The notes beneath the pieces were generated by a model that saw nothing but the letters and a program-made list of their open reading frames with translations, did no database searches and was not told the DNA's origin. Positions 8,131 through 15,352 of a stretch of 64,000 nt of DNA are shown one piece after another. The position numbers were made by a program, and so were the translations under genes. Source of the stretch: DATBHM01 sp963772375 (GTDB taxonomy: Bacteria; Actinomycetota; UBA4738; JACQTL01); assembly GCA_963772375.1 (NCBI GenBank), contig CAVYXG010000001.1, positions 248,001 to 312,000 on the forward strand. Reading direction: 5' to 3'. The stretch's first letter is position 1. Each line of letters begins with the position of its first letter.

Positions 8131-9671
8131 CCGACCTCGAGCGCGAGGACGTCATGGACACCGTGCCGGGGAGCGGCGACGCGGGCGAAACTCGCAACTC
8201 GCCGGTCACCGGGGCTCCCGTGCGCCGCAACGACCCCCCGGGTGCCGGCACGCTCCGCGACGCCTCCCGGCCCGGGCGGCGGGGATGGAGCCTCCCGCCG
8301 CTGGACGTCCCGGCTGCGGACCTCCCCTCCGGAGCCGTGCGGTCCGAGCCGCCCCCACTCCCCGAGATCGCAGAACGCGACCTGGTGACGCACTTCACGC
8401 GGCTGTCGCAGCGGAACTACGGAGTCGACACCGGCTTCTACCCGCTGGGGTCGTGCTCGATGAAGTACAACCCGAAGGCCGCGGAGACGGCGGCCGGCAT
8501 CCCTGGGTTCCAGCGGCTGCACCCGCTGCAGCCGGCGTCGACGATCCAGGGGGCGCTCGAGATGGTGTGGCGCCTGGAGCGCGCGCTGTGCGAGCTGACC
8601 GGGATGGCCAGGGTGACGTTCCAGCCGCCGGCAGGGGCGGCCGGCGAGCTGACGGGGCTGCTCCTGATGCGGGCCTTCCACTCGAAGAACGGGGACCCCC
8701 GCCGGAAGGTGATCATCCCGGACTCGGCCCACGGCACGAACCCGGCCAGCGTGACCCAGGCCGGCTACGAGGTCCTCCAAGTGCCGAGCGATGCACGCGG
8801 CCTGGTCGACGTGTCCGCGCTGGAGAAGCTGGTCACCGAGGACGTTGCGGGGCTGATGCTCACCAACCCGAACACCCTCGGGCTGTTCGAGGAGGAGATC
8901 GACCAGATCGACGACGTCATCCACGCGGTGGGCGGGCTCGTGTACTACGACGGTGCGAACCTCAACGCGATCATGGGTCGCGTGCGCCCCGGCGACATGG
9001 GGTTCGACATCGTCCACATGAACACCCACAAGACCTTCGCGACGCCGCACGGCGGCGGGGGGCCGGGCGCCGGGCCGGTGGCGGTGGGGGAGCGGCTGGT
9101 GCCGTTCCTCCCGGTTCCGATCGTCGAGCGATCCGACCAGGGGACGTTCTCGCTGGTGGACGACCGGCCCGACTCGATCGGGCGCATCCACGGCTTCCAC
9201 GGCAACTTCGGCGTGCTGGTGCGGGCCTACCTGTACGTGTTCCTGCACGGCGGCGACGGACTGCAGGCGGTGAGCGAGCGGGCGGTGCTGAACGCGAACT
9301 ACCTCGCGTCGCTCGTGCGGCAGGCGTACCCGCTGGCGTTCCCGGACGGGCGGCCGATGCACGAATTCGTGTCGACGGCGAAGCCCCTCCGCCGCCACGG
9401 CGTTCGGGCCATGGACGTGGCCAAGCGGATGATCGACCTGGGGTTCCATCCCTCGACCGTGTACTTCCCGCTGGTGGTGGAGGAGGCCATGATGGTCGAA
9501 CCCACCGAGACGGAGTCCAAGGAGACGCTCGAGGCGTTCGCCGAGGCGCTCCTGCAGGTGGCGCGGGAGGCCGAGTCGGATCCCAACCTGCTGCACGACG
9601 CGCCGGTCACCGCGCCGGTGGGGCGCCTCGACGAGGCCCGGGCCGCCCGACAGCTGAAGCTCCGCTGGTAG
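8127..9671 (+). CDS. gcvPB: Glycine dehydrogenase (decarboxylating) subunit 2
   Basis: PLP-binding half of the P protein. The Schiff-base lysine is in NTHKTF (Lys302), followed by the Gly-rich HGGGGPGAGP. RNYGVDTGFYPLGSCSMKYNP near residue 95 is diagnostic. The N-terminal ~75 residues are an unusual Pro/Arg/Asp-rich extension. An internal start could shorten the protein, but the four-base overlap with gcvPA argues for the GTG used here. A GC-rich hairpin follows seven bases after the stop. Together with gcvPA it forms the glycine decarboxylase dimer. Confidence 0.95.
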   Translation: MTDLEREDVMDTVPGSGDAGETRNSPVTGAPVRRNDPPGAGTLRDASRPGRRGWSLPPLDVPAADLPSGAVRSEPPPLPEIAERDLVTHFTRLSQRNYGVDTGFYPLGSCSMKYNPKAAETAAGIPGFQRLHPLQPASTIQGALEMVWRLERALCELTGMARVTFQPPAGAAGELTGLLLMRAFHSKNGDPRRKVIIPDSAHGTNPASVTQAGYEVLQVPSDARGLVDVSALEKLVTEDVAGLMLTNPNTLGLFEEEIDQIDDVIHAVGGLVYYDGANLNAIMGRVRPGDMGFDIVHMNTHKTFATPHGGGGPGAGPVAVGERLVPFLPVPIVERSDQGTFSLVDDRPDSIGRIHGFHGNFGVLVRAYLYVFLHGGDGLQAVSERAVLNANYLASLVRQAYPLAFPDGRPMHEFVSTAKPLRRHGVRAMDVAKRMIDLGFHPSTVYFPLVVEEAMMVEPTETESKETLEAFAEALLQVAREAESDPNLLHDAPVTAPVGRLDEARAARQLKLRW

Positions 9672-9677
9672 GCCGGG

Positions 9678-9692
9678 TCCCCCGGCGGGGGA
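9678..9692 (+). terminator. GC hairpin after gcvPB
   Basis: TCCCCC and GGGGGA form a 6-bp stem with a 3-base loop, seven bases after the gcvPB stop. There is no U-tract, so it is at best an actinobacterial-type terminator. Confidence 0.35.
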
Positions 9693-9725
9693 GCGGGTCG
9701 GTCGGATCAGATCGGCGTGGTGGCG

Positions 9726-9761
9726 GCCGACTCGAATCACACGCATGTGATTCGAGTCGGC
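9726..9761. repeat. Perfect 16-bp inverted repeat with 4-base loop
   Basis: GCCGACTCGAATCACA is followed by CGCA and then its exact complement. The repeat ends nine bases before a TAGGAT -10-like element and covers the -35 region of the HExxH gene. It may be an operator, or a strong RNA hairpin ending the gcv transcript. Confidence 0.6.
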
Positions 9762-9786
9762 TCTGGGAGGTAGGATCGCACCCGCA

Positions 9787-10332
9787 GTGGAAGCCGTCCG
9801 AGTGCTGATCCGATCCGACATCGAGGCGCGGCATCACGCCGACCTGGGACGGCTCGTGGCGGAGGCGTTCGTCGGAATCGACTCCGACGGCGTCGAGGTG
9901 CATGTCGAGCGCGCTAGGAGCTCGTGGGAGTCGTTCACCGGGCGGGCCTACGGCGGACGGCCGAGGCGGCCCCGGAGTCATCCGTCGACGATGTTCCTCG
10001 TCCGTGTGAAGGTCCCGGGTTCGCTCCGGAACCGGGCGTATCCCCGGACCTACCGGTATCCGCGCCTCAAGACCGCGCCGTGGATCACGGTCCGCGACTG
10101 GCAGGAGCGCTTCGTGGCGCTCGTTGCCCACGAGGCGTTCCACACGAGGCAGTTCCGGGAGGGGCTCCGGCGGTCCGAGGTCCAGGCCGAACGGTGGGCC
10201 GCGCGGATCCTGGAGTCATGGCGCGAGGCCCGGCCGGTCGTGGCGACACGACGCGAGCGTCGGCGGGCGGCCGCGGCGAGGCGGGAGCCGGTGCCGGCCG
10301 CCGTTCGGCCGCGCCAGATGGCCCTGTTTTGA
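9787..10332 (+). CDS. Small HExxH putative metallopeptidase with C-terminal clamp-binding-like motif
   Basis: A 181-residue protein with no recognised family name. HEAFH at 115-119 is a zinc-protease motif, and Glu131 or Glu135 in SEVQAERWA could supply the third ligand. No signal peptide or membrane segment is seen, so it acts in the cytoplasm. The protein is rich in Arg, and residues 150-176 are a basic, disordered-looking tail. That tail ends with RQMALF at the extreme C-terminus, resembling the beta-clamp-binding motif Q-x-x-L-F. The combination recalls the eukaryotic DNA-protein-crosslink protease SPRTN, but this is inference. The GTG start follows TAGGAT by ten bases. The dif-like site is 45 bases downstream. 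Confidence 0.6.
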   Translation: MEAVRVLIRSDIEARHHADLGRLVAEAFVGIDSDGVEVHVERARSSWESFTGRAYGGRPRRPRSHPSTMFLVRVKVPGSLRNRAYPRTYRYPRLKTAPWITVRDWQERFVALVAHEAFHTRQFREGLRRSEVQAERWAARILESWREARPVVATRRERRRAAAARREPVPAAVRPRQMALF

Positions 10333-10376
10333 AGCCGGGGTTCCGGGGCCGACAGGGGACTCGTCGTTCGCGCACG

Positions 10377-10404
10377 ACTTTACATAATGTCCATTATGGG
10401 GCTT
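10377..10404 (-). other. dif: Chromosomal dif site (XerC/XerD recombination)
   Basis: Read on the minus strand there is an 11-base XerC-type arm AAGCCCCATAA, a 6-base centre TGGACA, and an 11-base XerD-type arm TTATGTAAAGT. The known bacterial consensus arms are GGTGCGCATAA and TTATGTTAAAT, so the inner ATAA/TTATGT core and the 6-base spacer are conserved. It lies between converging genes and at the switch from rightward to leftward gene orientation, as expected for the replication terminus. Confidence 0.8.
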
Positions 10405-10442
10405 CGATCCGTGCGTGGAGGCGCCCCTCTCGTTCGTGCCGG

Positions 10443-12794
10443 CTACGAAGCGTCGGCGTCGGGACTCGGCTCGTCGTCGTCCGGCTGGTCCGGTCGCCAG
10501 TGGAACCGGTCGCGCACGCCCCACACCAGGACGAGCCCGAGCGCCTCGACCACGATCCGGCGGGAGATCTTGGAATGGCCGTGCTCCCGCTCGCGGAACG
10601 TGATGGGCACCTCCCCTACCAGCGCTCCGCGCTGCCAGGCGCGGTAGGCGAGCTCGATCTGGAACCCGTACCCGTCGGAATGGATGCCGGAGCGCAGCAG
10701 GTCCTCGAGCAGCTCCCGGCGGAACGCCCGGTACCCGCTCGTCGCGTCCCGGATGGGCAAGCCGAGCATGGCCCGGGTGTACGCGTTGCCCCCCCGTGAG
10801 AGCCACAATCGCAGGCGGCCCCAGTTCGTCACCGACCCGCCTGGGATGTACCGGCTCCCGATCGCCAGGTCGTTGACCCGGACGGCGTCGAGGAGCCGCG
10901 GCAGCTCCTCGGGCTGATGGGAGAGGTCGGCATCCATCTCCACCACCACGTCGTAGCCCTCGTCGAGCGCCACGCGGAACCCGGCCGCGTACGCCGCCGC
11001 GAGCCCCTCCTTGCGGTTCCGCTCGATGAGGCGCACCCGGGGCTCCGAAGCGGCCACCTCACGGACGACGTCCCCCGTCCCGTCCGGCGAGCCGTCGTCC
11101 ACCACGAGCATGTCGACCGGCGGGAGCGGCTGACCGGAGTCAGCCCCGCGGCCCGCCGAGCCGGTCACCGCCAGGGTCCGCTCGATCACGTCTCGGATCG
11201 TGGCCCGTTCGTTGTACGTCGGGAGCACGACGAGCGCCCGCGCGTTCGCCGGCAGCGGCGGCGGCGGCTGCGGGCGGCGGCGGCGGCGCGGCACCGCGAG
11301 CAGCACCAGCACGGTGAGGCCGCAGGCCCACGGGAACCAGTCCCCGTACCGCGAGTACAGCGTCCTCGCGGTGGACGCCTGCACGACCATCCGGTCGGTG
11401 GCGAGATCGAACAGCCCGGTCGGCCGGTGCACCCGTCCGTCGGGATCGACGAACGCGCTGATCCCCGAGATCGCCGCGTGGACCACCCACCGTCCGTTCT
11501 CCACGGCACGGAGCCGGCTCATGATCAGGTGCTGGCGGGACGCCGCGGTGCGTCCGTACGATGCGTTGTTCGTGGAGACGACGAGCACCTGCGCCCCGTC
11601 CGCCACCAGCCGGCGGTCGAGTGACGGGAACGTGTTCTCGAAGCAGATCACGTCGGCGAACTCAAGCCCGGCGATGCGCCCGCACGACGTGTCGCCGGCG
11701 GGACAGACCAGGGTGTGGGGCCGTCTCCCCGGCGTGAGGTCGCGAGGCACCTGCCGGAGCGCCGAGATCCACCCCAGGGCCGAACGCCAGGGCACGTACT
11801 CCCCGAACGGGACCAGGTGCACCTTCCGGTACCGGTCGACGAGGCGCCCGCCCCCGTCGTACAGCAGGCCCTCGTTGTACTGCGTGCCGCCGAACGTCCC
11901 GGTGATCGCCCCGACGAGCGCCGGACGCCCCACGGCCCGGATCGAACCGGTGACGAGCGAGCCGAACTGCGGGACGAGGGTCGGGTCGACGTCGATCGAG
12001 TCCTCCGGCCACACGGTCAGGTCGGGGGGATCCGACGCGAGTGCGCGCTCCAGGCGGGCGTGGTTCCGGGCGATGCGGATGTCCTCCTCCAGCGGATCGG
12101 CCAGCCGGTGCTCGATGTCGTTGCCCTGGACGATCGCGACGTCGAGCCGGGGCCCGTTCGGCTGGGGCACCGGGATCAGCCCCGGAACCAGCACCACCAT
12201 GCCGGCGGCCGCGAGAAGCGCAGCGACCCTCGACCAGCGTGGCCTGGGCCGCGAGGCCACCGCGTCGAGGGACAGCAGGATCAGCCCGTTGACGAGCGCC
12301 ACCACGAACGACATCCCCCACACGCCGAGCACCGACGCCAGCGGCATGAGGAACCCGTTGTTCGGCTGCGTGTAGCCGAGACCGCCCCACGTGAACCCCC
12401 CCAGCGGCCAGAGCGCCCGCACGTACTCGGTGAGCGTCCACAGCGCGGCGATCCCGATGACGGACCACACGGGCCGCTCGTCCCGCCAGACGAGCGGGAT
12501 GATCGCTCCACTGACCCCGACGAACGCCGCCGAGGCCAGCGACAGGGCGCCCCACGCCAGGGTTCCGAACAGCAGGATCCAGTACAGCGTCGTCAGGAAG
12601 TAGACCGCGCCGAACGTGAATCCCAGCAGCAGCCCGCGGCGGGGTCGGGCCCGGCGGATGACCCACAGCAGCGGGATCAGTGCGACGAACGCCAGCGGCT
12701 CGGCCTGGACCGGCGGGTTCGCCATGGACATCAAGCCGCCGGACAGCGCGGCCGCGAGGACGGCGACCGGCATGCGAACTCGGATGGTCGGCAT
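10443..12794 (-). CDS. lnt-ppm1: Apolipoprotein N-acyltransferase - polyprenol-phosphate mannosyltransferase fusion
   Basis: A bifunctional membrane enzyme of 783 residues. The N-terminal ~510 residues are Lnt: several transmembrane helices, then a nitrilase-type domain with the catalytic triad Glu264 (WPED), Lys324 (RKVHLVPFGEY) and Cys384 (ICFENTF). It N-acylates exported lipoproteins. From about residue 520 there is a GT2 domain like Ppm1/DPM1 (LPTYNERATI, VVDDGSPDGTG, EMDADLSHQP), which makes polyprenol-phosphomannose for lipoglycans and protein mannosylation. The same fusion is Rv2051c in M. tuberculosis. The ATG at MPTIRVRMPVAVL was chosen because the first transmembrane helix follows directly. 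A 70-residue upstream extension is low-complexity and overlaps a hairpin. Confidence 0.92.
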   Translation of the reverse strand: MPTIRVRMPVAVLAAALSGGLMSMANPPVQAEPLAFVALIPLLWVIRRARPRRGLLLGFTFGAVYFLTTLYWILLFGTLAWGALSLASAAFVGVSGAIIPLVWRDERPVWSVIGIAALWTLTEYVRALWPLGGFTWGGLGYTQPNNGFLMPLASVLGVWGMSFVVALVNGLILLSLDAVASRPRPRWSRVAALLAAAGMVVLVPGLIPVPQPNGPRLDVAIVQGNDIEHRLADPLEEDIRIARNHARLERALASDPPDLTVWPEDSIDVDPTLVPQFGSLVTGSIRAVGRPALVGAITGTFGGTQYNEGLLYDGGGRLVDRYRKVHLVPFGEYVPWRSALGWISALRQVPRDLTPGRRPHTLVCPAGDTSCGRIAGLEFADVICFENTFPSLDRRLVADGAQVLVVSTNNASYGRTAASRQHLIMSRLRAVENGRWVVHAAISGISAFVDPDGRVHRPTGLFDLATDRMVVQASTARTLYSRYGDWFPWACGLTVLVLLAVPRRRRRPQPPPPLPANARALVVLPTYNERATIRDVIERTLAVTGSAGRGADSGQPLPPVDMLVVDDGSPDGTGDVVREVAASEPRVRLIERNRKEGLAAAYAAGFRVALDEGYDVVVEMDADLSHQPEELPRLLDAVRVNDLAIGSRYIPGGSVTNWGRLRLWLSRGGNAYTRAMLGLPIRDATSGYRAFRRELLEDLLRSGIHSDGYGFQIELAYRAWQRGALVGEVPITFREREHGHSKISRRIVVEALGLVLVWGVRDRFHWRPDQPDDDEPSPDADAS

Positions 12795-12810
12795 GGGGCG
12801 TTGGGAGGCA

Positions 12811-12831
12811 CCACTCCCCCGCCGGGGGTGG
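12811..12831 (-). terminator. GC hairpin between DUF4193 and lnt-ppm1
   Basis: CCACTCCCCC and GGGGGTGG pair around GCC, with one bulge. It sits in the 131-base gap between two co-directional genes, so it may reduce read-through or act in the lnt leader. Confidence 0.3.
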
Positions 12832-12925
12832 CTCAGGTGCTCGGGACCACCGGACGGGGCGTCCCGTGGCGACGGGGCGGGGCGCTCGGCGATCCCCGGG
12901 CGCACCCCGCCCGGTTCCTCGTCGC

Positions 12926-13279
12926 TCAGGCGCAGTCCCGGCAGAACATCCGATCCCGGTCCGCCAGCTGGCTGCGGTGCTTCACGAGGTGGCAGTTCCT
13001 GCATACGAACTCTTTGTCCGACGGTGGGATGACCTTGACGGCGAGCGGCTCGAGCCGTTCGTCCCGGCCCATGGCCAGCATGGAGTCGTCATCATCATCC
13101 TCCTCCTCGGCAGGCCTTCCCTCACGCTTCGCCAGCAGCTCTTCGAGGCTGGACTCGACCTCGGGCTCGCCGTCGGTGGCCGGGGCCGCCGGCTCCTGGG
13201 CGCCGTTCTCCTCCTCGCCGTCGTCGTCGAGCTGTTCGAGTTCCTCGTCCTCGGCGATCTCGTCGATGTTCTCTTCCAT
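12926..13279 (-). CDS. DUF4193 acidic zinc-ribbon protein
   Basis: A 117-residue actinobacteria-specific protein of the DUF4193 family, matched by the C-terminal zinc ribbon. That ribbon is CRNCHLVKHRSQLADRDRMF followed by CRDC, giving Cys93, Cys96 and a second Cys pair (Cys113, Cys116) as ligands. The N-terminal two thirds is extremely acidic, with runs of Glu and Asp, and is probably disordered. No enzyme activity is known. A TAGAAT hexamer about 145 bases upstream (13424-13429, minus strand) may be its -10 element, leaving a leader. The ATG has a weak GAGG ribosome site. Confidence 0.85.
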   Translation of the reverse strand: MEENIDEIAEDEELEQLDDDGEEENGAQEPAAPATDGEPEVESSLEELLAKREGRPAEEEDDDDDSMLAMGRDERLEPLAVKVIPPSDKEFVCRNCHLVKHRSQLADRDRMFCRDCA

Positions 13280-13553
13280 TGTCGGTCCTCGGGTCCTTCG
13301 TCTCGGTACTTCGTTCGGCCCCGGGTTCGGGTTCGCTCATCCCGCTCGAGTGGGCGCTCCGATGGGCTCCGGTTGGAGCTGCTCCCGCGCCCGGGACGGG
13401 CGGGCCGACTCCGAGGTCGGGGGATTCTACCCTCGCGATCTGACACCTACCCGGGAGCATGAGAACACGCACGGTGGACGGTTTGTTCCCGTTTCGTCGC
13501 GGGTTCGCGAGGGATCGCGGCGCGGCGGGCCCGCGTGAGGACCCGGGCCGGCG

Positions 13554-13654
13554 CAAAAGGAAAGGACCCAGAGACCTTTGGGGCCGCAGCGCCGGGGCGC
13601 CGCGTTCTCTACTCAGCCTCTGGGTCCATCCCGCCTCCGGTCGTGCCGGCGGCG
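13554..13654 (-). ncRNA. Candidate small structured RNA with intrinsic terminator
   Basis: About 100 nt from the predicted start to the end of the U-tract. A first stem pairs CGCCTC (13654-13659 region) with GAGGCG. The second stem is GGACCCAGAG paired exactly with CTCTGGGTCC across 44 bases that can fold internally (GCGGCGCC with GGCGCTGC). It is followed at once by TTTCCTTTTG, a U-rich tail that is rare in this GC-rich DNA. A consensus promoter lies just upstream. It does not carry the signature bases of SRP RNA, RNase P RNA, tmRNA or 6S RNA that I can recognise. It could alternatively be an attenuator in a longer DUF4193 leader. Confidence 0.6.
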
Positions 13655-13660
13655 AGGCGT

Positions 13661-13690
13661 ACATTAGGCCCCTCCCCGACGGGGTGTCAA
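13661..13690 (-). promoter_or_regulatory. Strong minus-strand promoter of the candidate RNA
   Basis: TTGACA (13690-13685) and TAATGT (13666-13661) are separated by 18 bases. It is among the best housekeeping-type promoters in the window and no protein start follows within 370 bases. Confidence 0.65.
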
Positions 13691-13790
13691 TGCGGGATCG
13701 AGACTCGGACGGAGATCGGGCGAAACACGCTGGCCACGCGGGCGCCGGCGACTCTCGACCTCGGGTCGAGACAGGATCCTCGCCGACGTC

Positions 13791-15302
13791 CTACCGGGCG
13801 AACACCTCCCGGCCGAGGGACACGGTGAGGACCGGGCGGAGACCCGCCACGGATCCGGCCTCGAGGGGGTCGGCGTCATAGGCTGCGAAGTCGGCCTGCA
13901 TCCCCGGCTCCAGCGTTCCCTTTTTGTCCTCGAGGTTCGCGATCAGCGACCCGCCCCGGGTGAACAGCCGAACGGCTTCCTCCCGCCCGAGGCGCTCGAG
14001 CCCCTCATGGTGGCCCTGGGCCGCCTCGATGCCGGCCATCGGGTCGAGGGGGGTGACCGGAGAATCCGAGCCCGCACCCAGGGCCATCCCCCGCGCGAGG
14101 AGCGTGCGGAACGGGTTCATCCGTCGGGCGCGCTCGGAGCCGAGACGCTGCTCGTACATGGCGCCGCGATGCCCCCACGCTGCGTCGAAGCCGGGCTGGA
14201 CCGAGATCGCCAGGCCGAGGTTCGCGGCGCGCTCCACCTGGTCCCGGCCGGGCATCTCGAAGTGCTCGATACGGTGGCGCCTGGCGCGGAAGTGCCGGCG
14301 GTTCCGGGAGTCGAGGCTGCCGTACACGCGCTCCCAGCTCGAGAGGGCCTGTTCGATCGCGGCGTCGCCGATGGCGTGGACGGCCACCTGCAGGCCGGCG
14401 AGGTGCGCATTGTGGAAGAACTCCGACAGGTCCTCGTCGCCGTGGTACGCGACACCGGTTCCCTCTCCGTCCACGTAGGGCTCGGCGAGGTGCGCGGTCC
14501 GGGCTCCGATCGAACCGTCGAGCGAGAGATCACCACCGATCCGGGGCAGGCCGAAGTCCATGACGTACGGGATCTCCGTGGTCGCGACGTAGGGGATGAC
14601 GTCGACCGGCAGCCGCGCGCGGTGGCCCATCAGCACCTCGAAGTCGCGGGAACCGCGGGCGCCGGGGATGGCCATCTCGTGCACGCTGGTGACGCCGCGG
14701 CTGGCGGCGGTGGACGCGGCGCGGAGCTGCAGCTCCTCGACCTCGCGTTCGTCGAGCTGCTCGTGGTACCACCGCTGGAGGGCCCAGTTCGCCTCGCGCC
14801 GGAGGACGCCCGTGGGCACACCCTCCGCGTCGCGCTCCAGTCCGGAGAGGTCGCCGACCCCGGCCGCGTCGATGGCATTGCGGTTGGCGAGGCAGATGTG
14901 ACCGTCGGTGCGAACCACCACGACGGGGACCGGGGACACGCCGTTGAGATCCTCCACCGTGGGGAGTCCCGGGCGGTCCCAGGTCGTCTCGTCGAACCCG
15001 TGGGCGAACACAGGACCATCCCGCTCGGCCGCCGCCCGACGGAGCATGTCGAGCAGCTCGTCGGCCGAGCGGACGGTGTCGACGGGGGGGCCGGACTCGT
15101 GCACGCCCGTGCCCGTGAGGTGCACGTGCGCGTCGACGAACCCGGGGATGACGGTGGTCCCCGGCAGCTCGACGACGCGATCCGCTCCGGGCGGCTCGCC
15201 GACCCCCACCCGCTCGACGTGGCGCTCGTCGACGAGCAGCCACTCCCCCGCCGCGGGGTGGGACAGCGTGTGCACCCGGCCTGCTCGGTACAGGGTCCGC
15301 AT
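13791..15302 (-). CDS. Amidohydrolase family protein (YtcJ/Amidohydro_3 type)
   Basis: A 503-residue metal-dependent hydrolase of the amidohydrolase superfamily, substrate unknown. After a short beta sandwich, DAHVHL (58-63) gives the first metal-binding HxH. HAIGD, RIEHFEM and GSDSPVTPLDP further on supply the other usual ligands. The C-terminal sequence (KKGTLEPGMQADFAAYDADPL) completes the composite sandwich. The ATG is preceded by TAGAAT nine bases away, so a leaderless transcript is likely. It is transcribed towards the candidate RNA but ends before that promoter. Relatives are often annotated as exoenzyme-regulatory or imidazolonepropionase-like, and neither name is justified here. Confidence 0.85.
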   Translation of the reverse strand: MRTLYRAGRVHTLSHPAAGEWLLVDERHVERVGVGEPPGADRVVELPGTTVIPGFVDAHVHLTGTGVHESGPPVDTVRSADELLDMLRRAAAERDGPVFAHGFDETTWDRPGLPTVEDLNGVSPVPVVVVRTDGHICLANRNAIDAAGVGDLSGLERDAEGVPTGVLRREANWALQRWYHEQLDEREVEELQLRAASTAASRGVTSVHEMAIPGARGSRDFEVLMGHRARLPVDVIPYVATTEIPYVMDFGLPRIGGDLSLDGSIGARTAHLAEPYVDGEGTGVAYHGDEDLSEFFHNAHLAGLQVAVHAIGDAAIEQALSSWERVYGSLDSRNRRHFRARRHRIEHFEMPGRDQVERAANLGLAISVQPGFDAAWGHRGAMYEQRLGSERARRMNPFRTLLARGMALGAGSDSPVTPLDPMAGIEAAQGHHEGLERLGREEAVRLFTRGGSLIANLEDKKGTLEPGMQADFAAYDADPLEAGSVAGLRPVLTVSLGREVFAR

Positions 15303-15311
15303 CGGCCGGGG

Positions 15312-15317
15312 ATTCTA
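15312..15317 (-). promoter_or_regulatory. -10 element of a leaderless transcript (amidohydrolase)
   Basis: TAGAAT on the minus strand ends nine bases before the ATG at 15302. Confidence 0.55.
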
Positions 15318-15352
15318 GTCCCCGCCGCGAGTCGTCCGAGGATCGTCTGGCG

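Larger units (their letters stand above)
13280..13790. other. 511-bp intergenic region without a protein gene
   Basis: No plausible protein gene is seen on either strand. The right half holds the minus-strand promoter and structured RNA described separately. The left half holds the possible leader and promoter of the DUF4193 gene. Open frames crossing it are GC-driven and lack family resemblance or ribosome sites. Confidence 0.6.

Noticed and set aside
10377..10404. Fur/Zur/PerR-type operator
   Set aside because: The AT-rich dyad superficially resembles such boxes, but the 11-6-11 layout and both outer arms fit dif, and no start codon follows in either direction.
11715..13538. Long plus-strand open frame opposite lnt-ppm1 and DUF4193
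   Set aside because: Same reason: the minus-strand proteins have clear catalytic motifs, and the plus frame has none.
13554..13690. SRP RNA, tmRNA, RNase P RNA, 6S RNA or retron msr
   Set aside because: None of their signature sequences is present, and the RT gene is 5 kb away on the far side of other genes.
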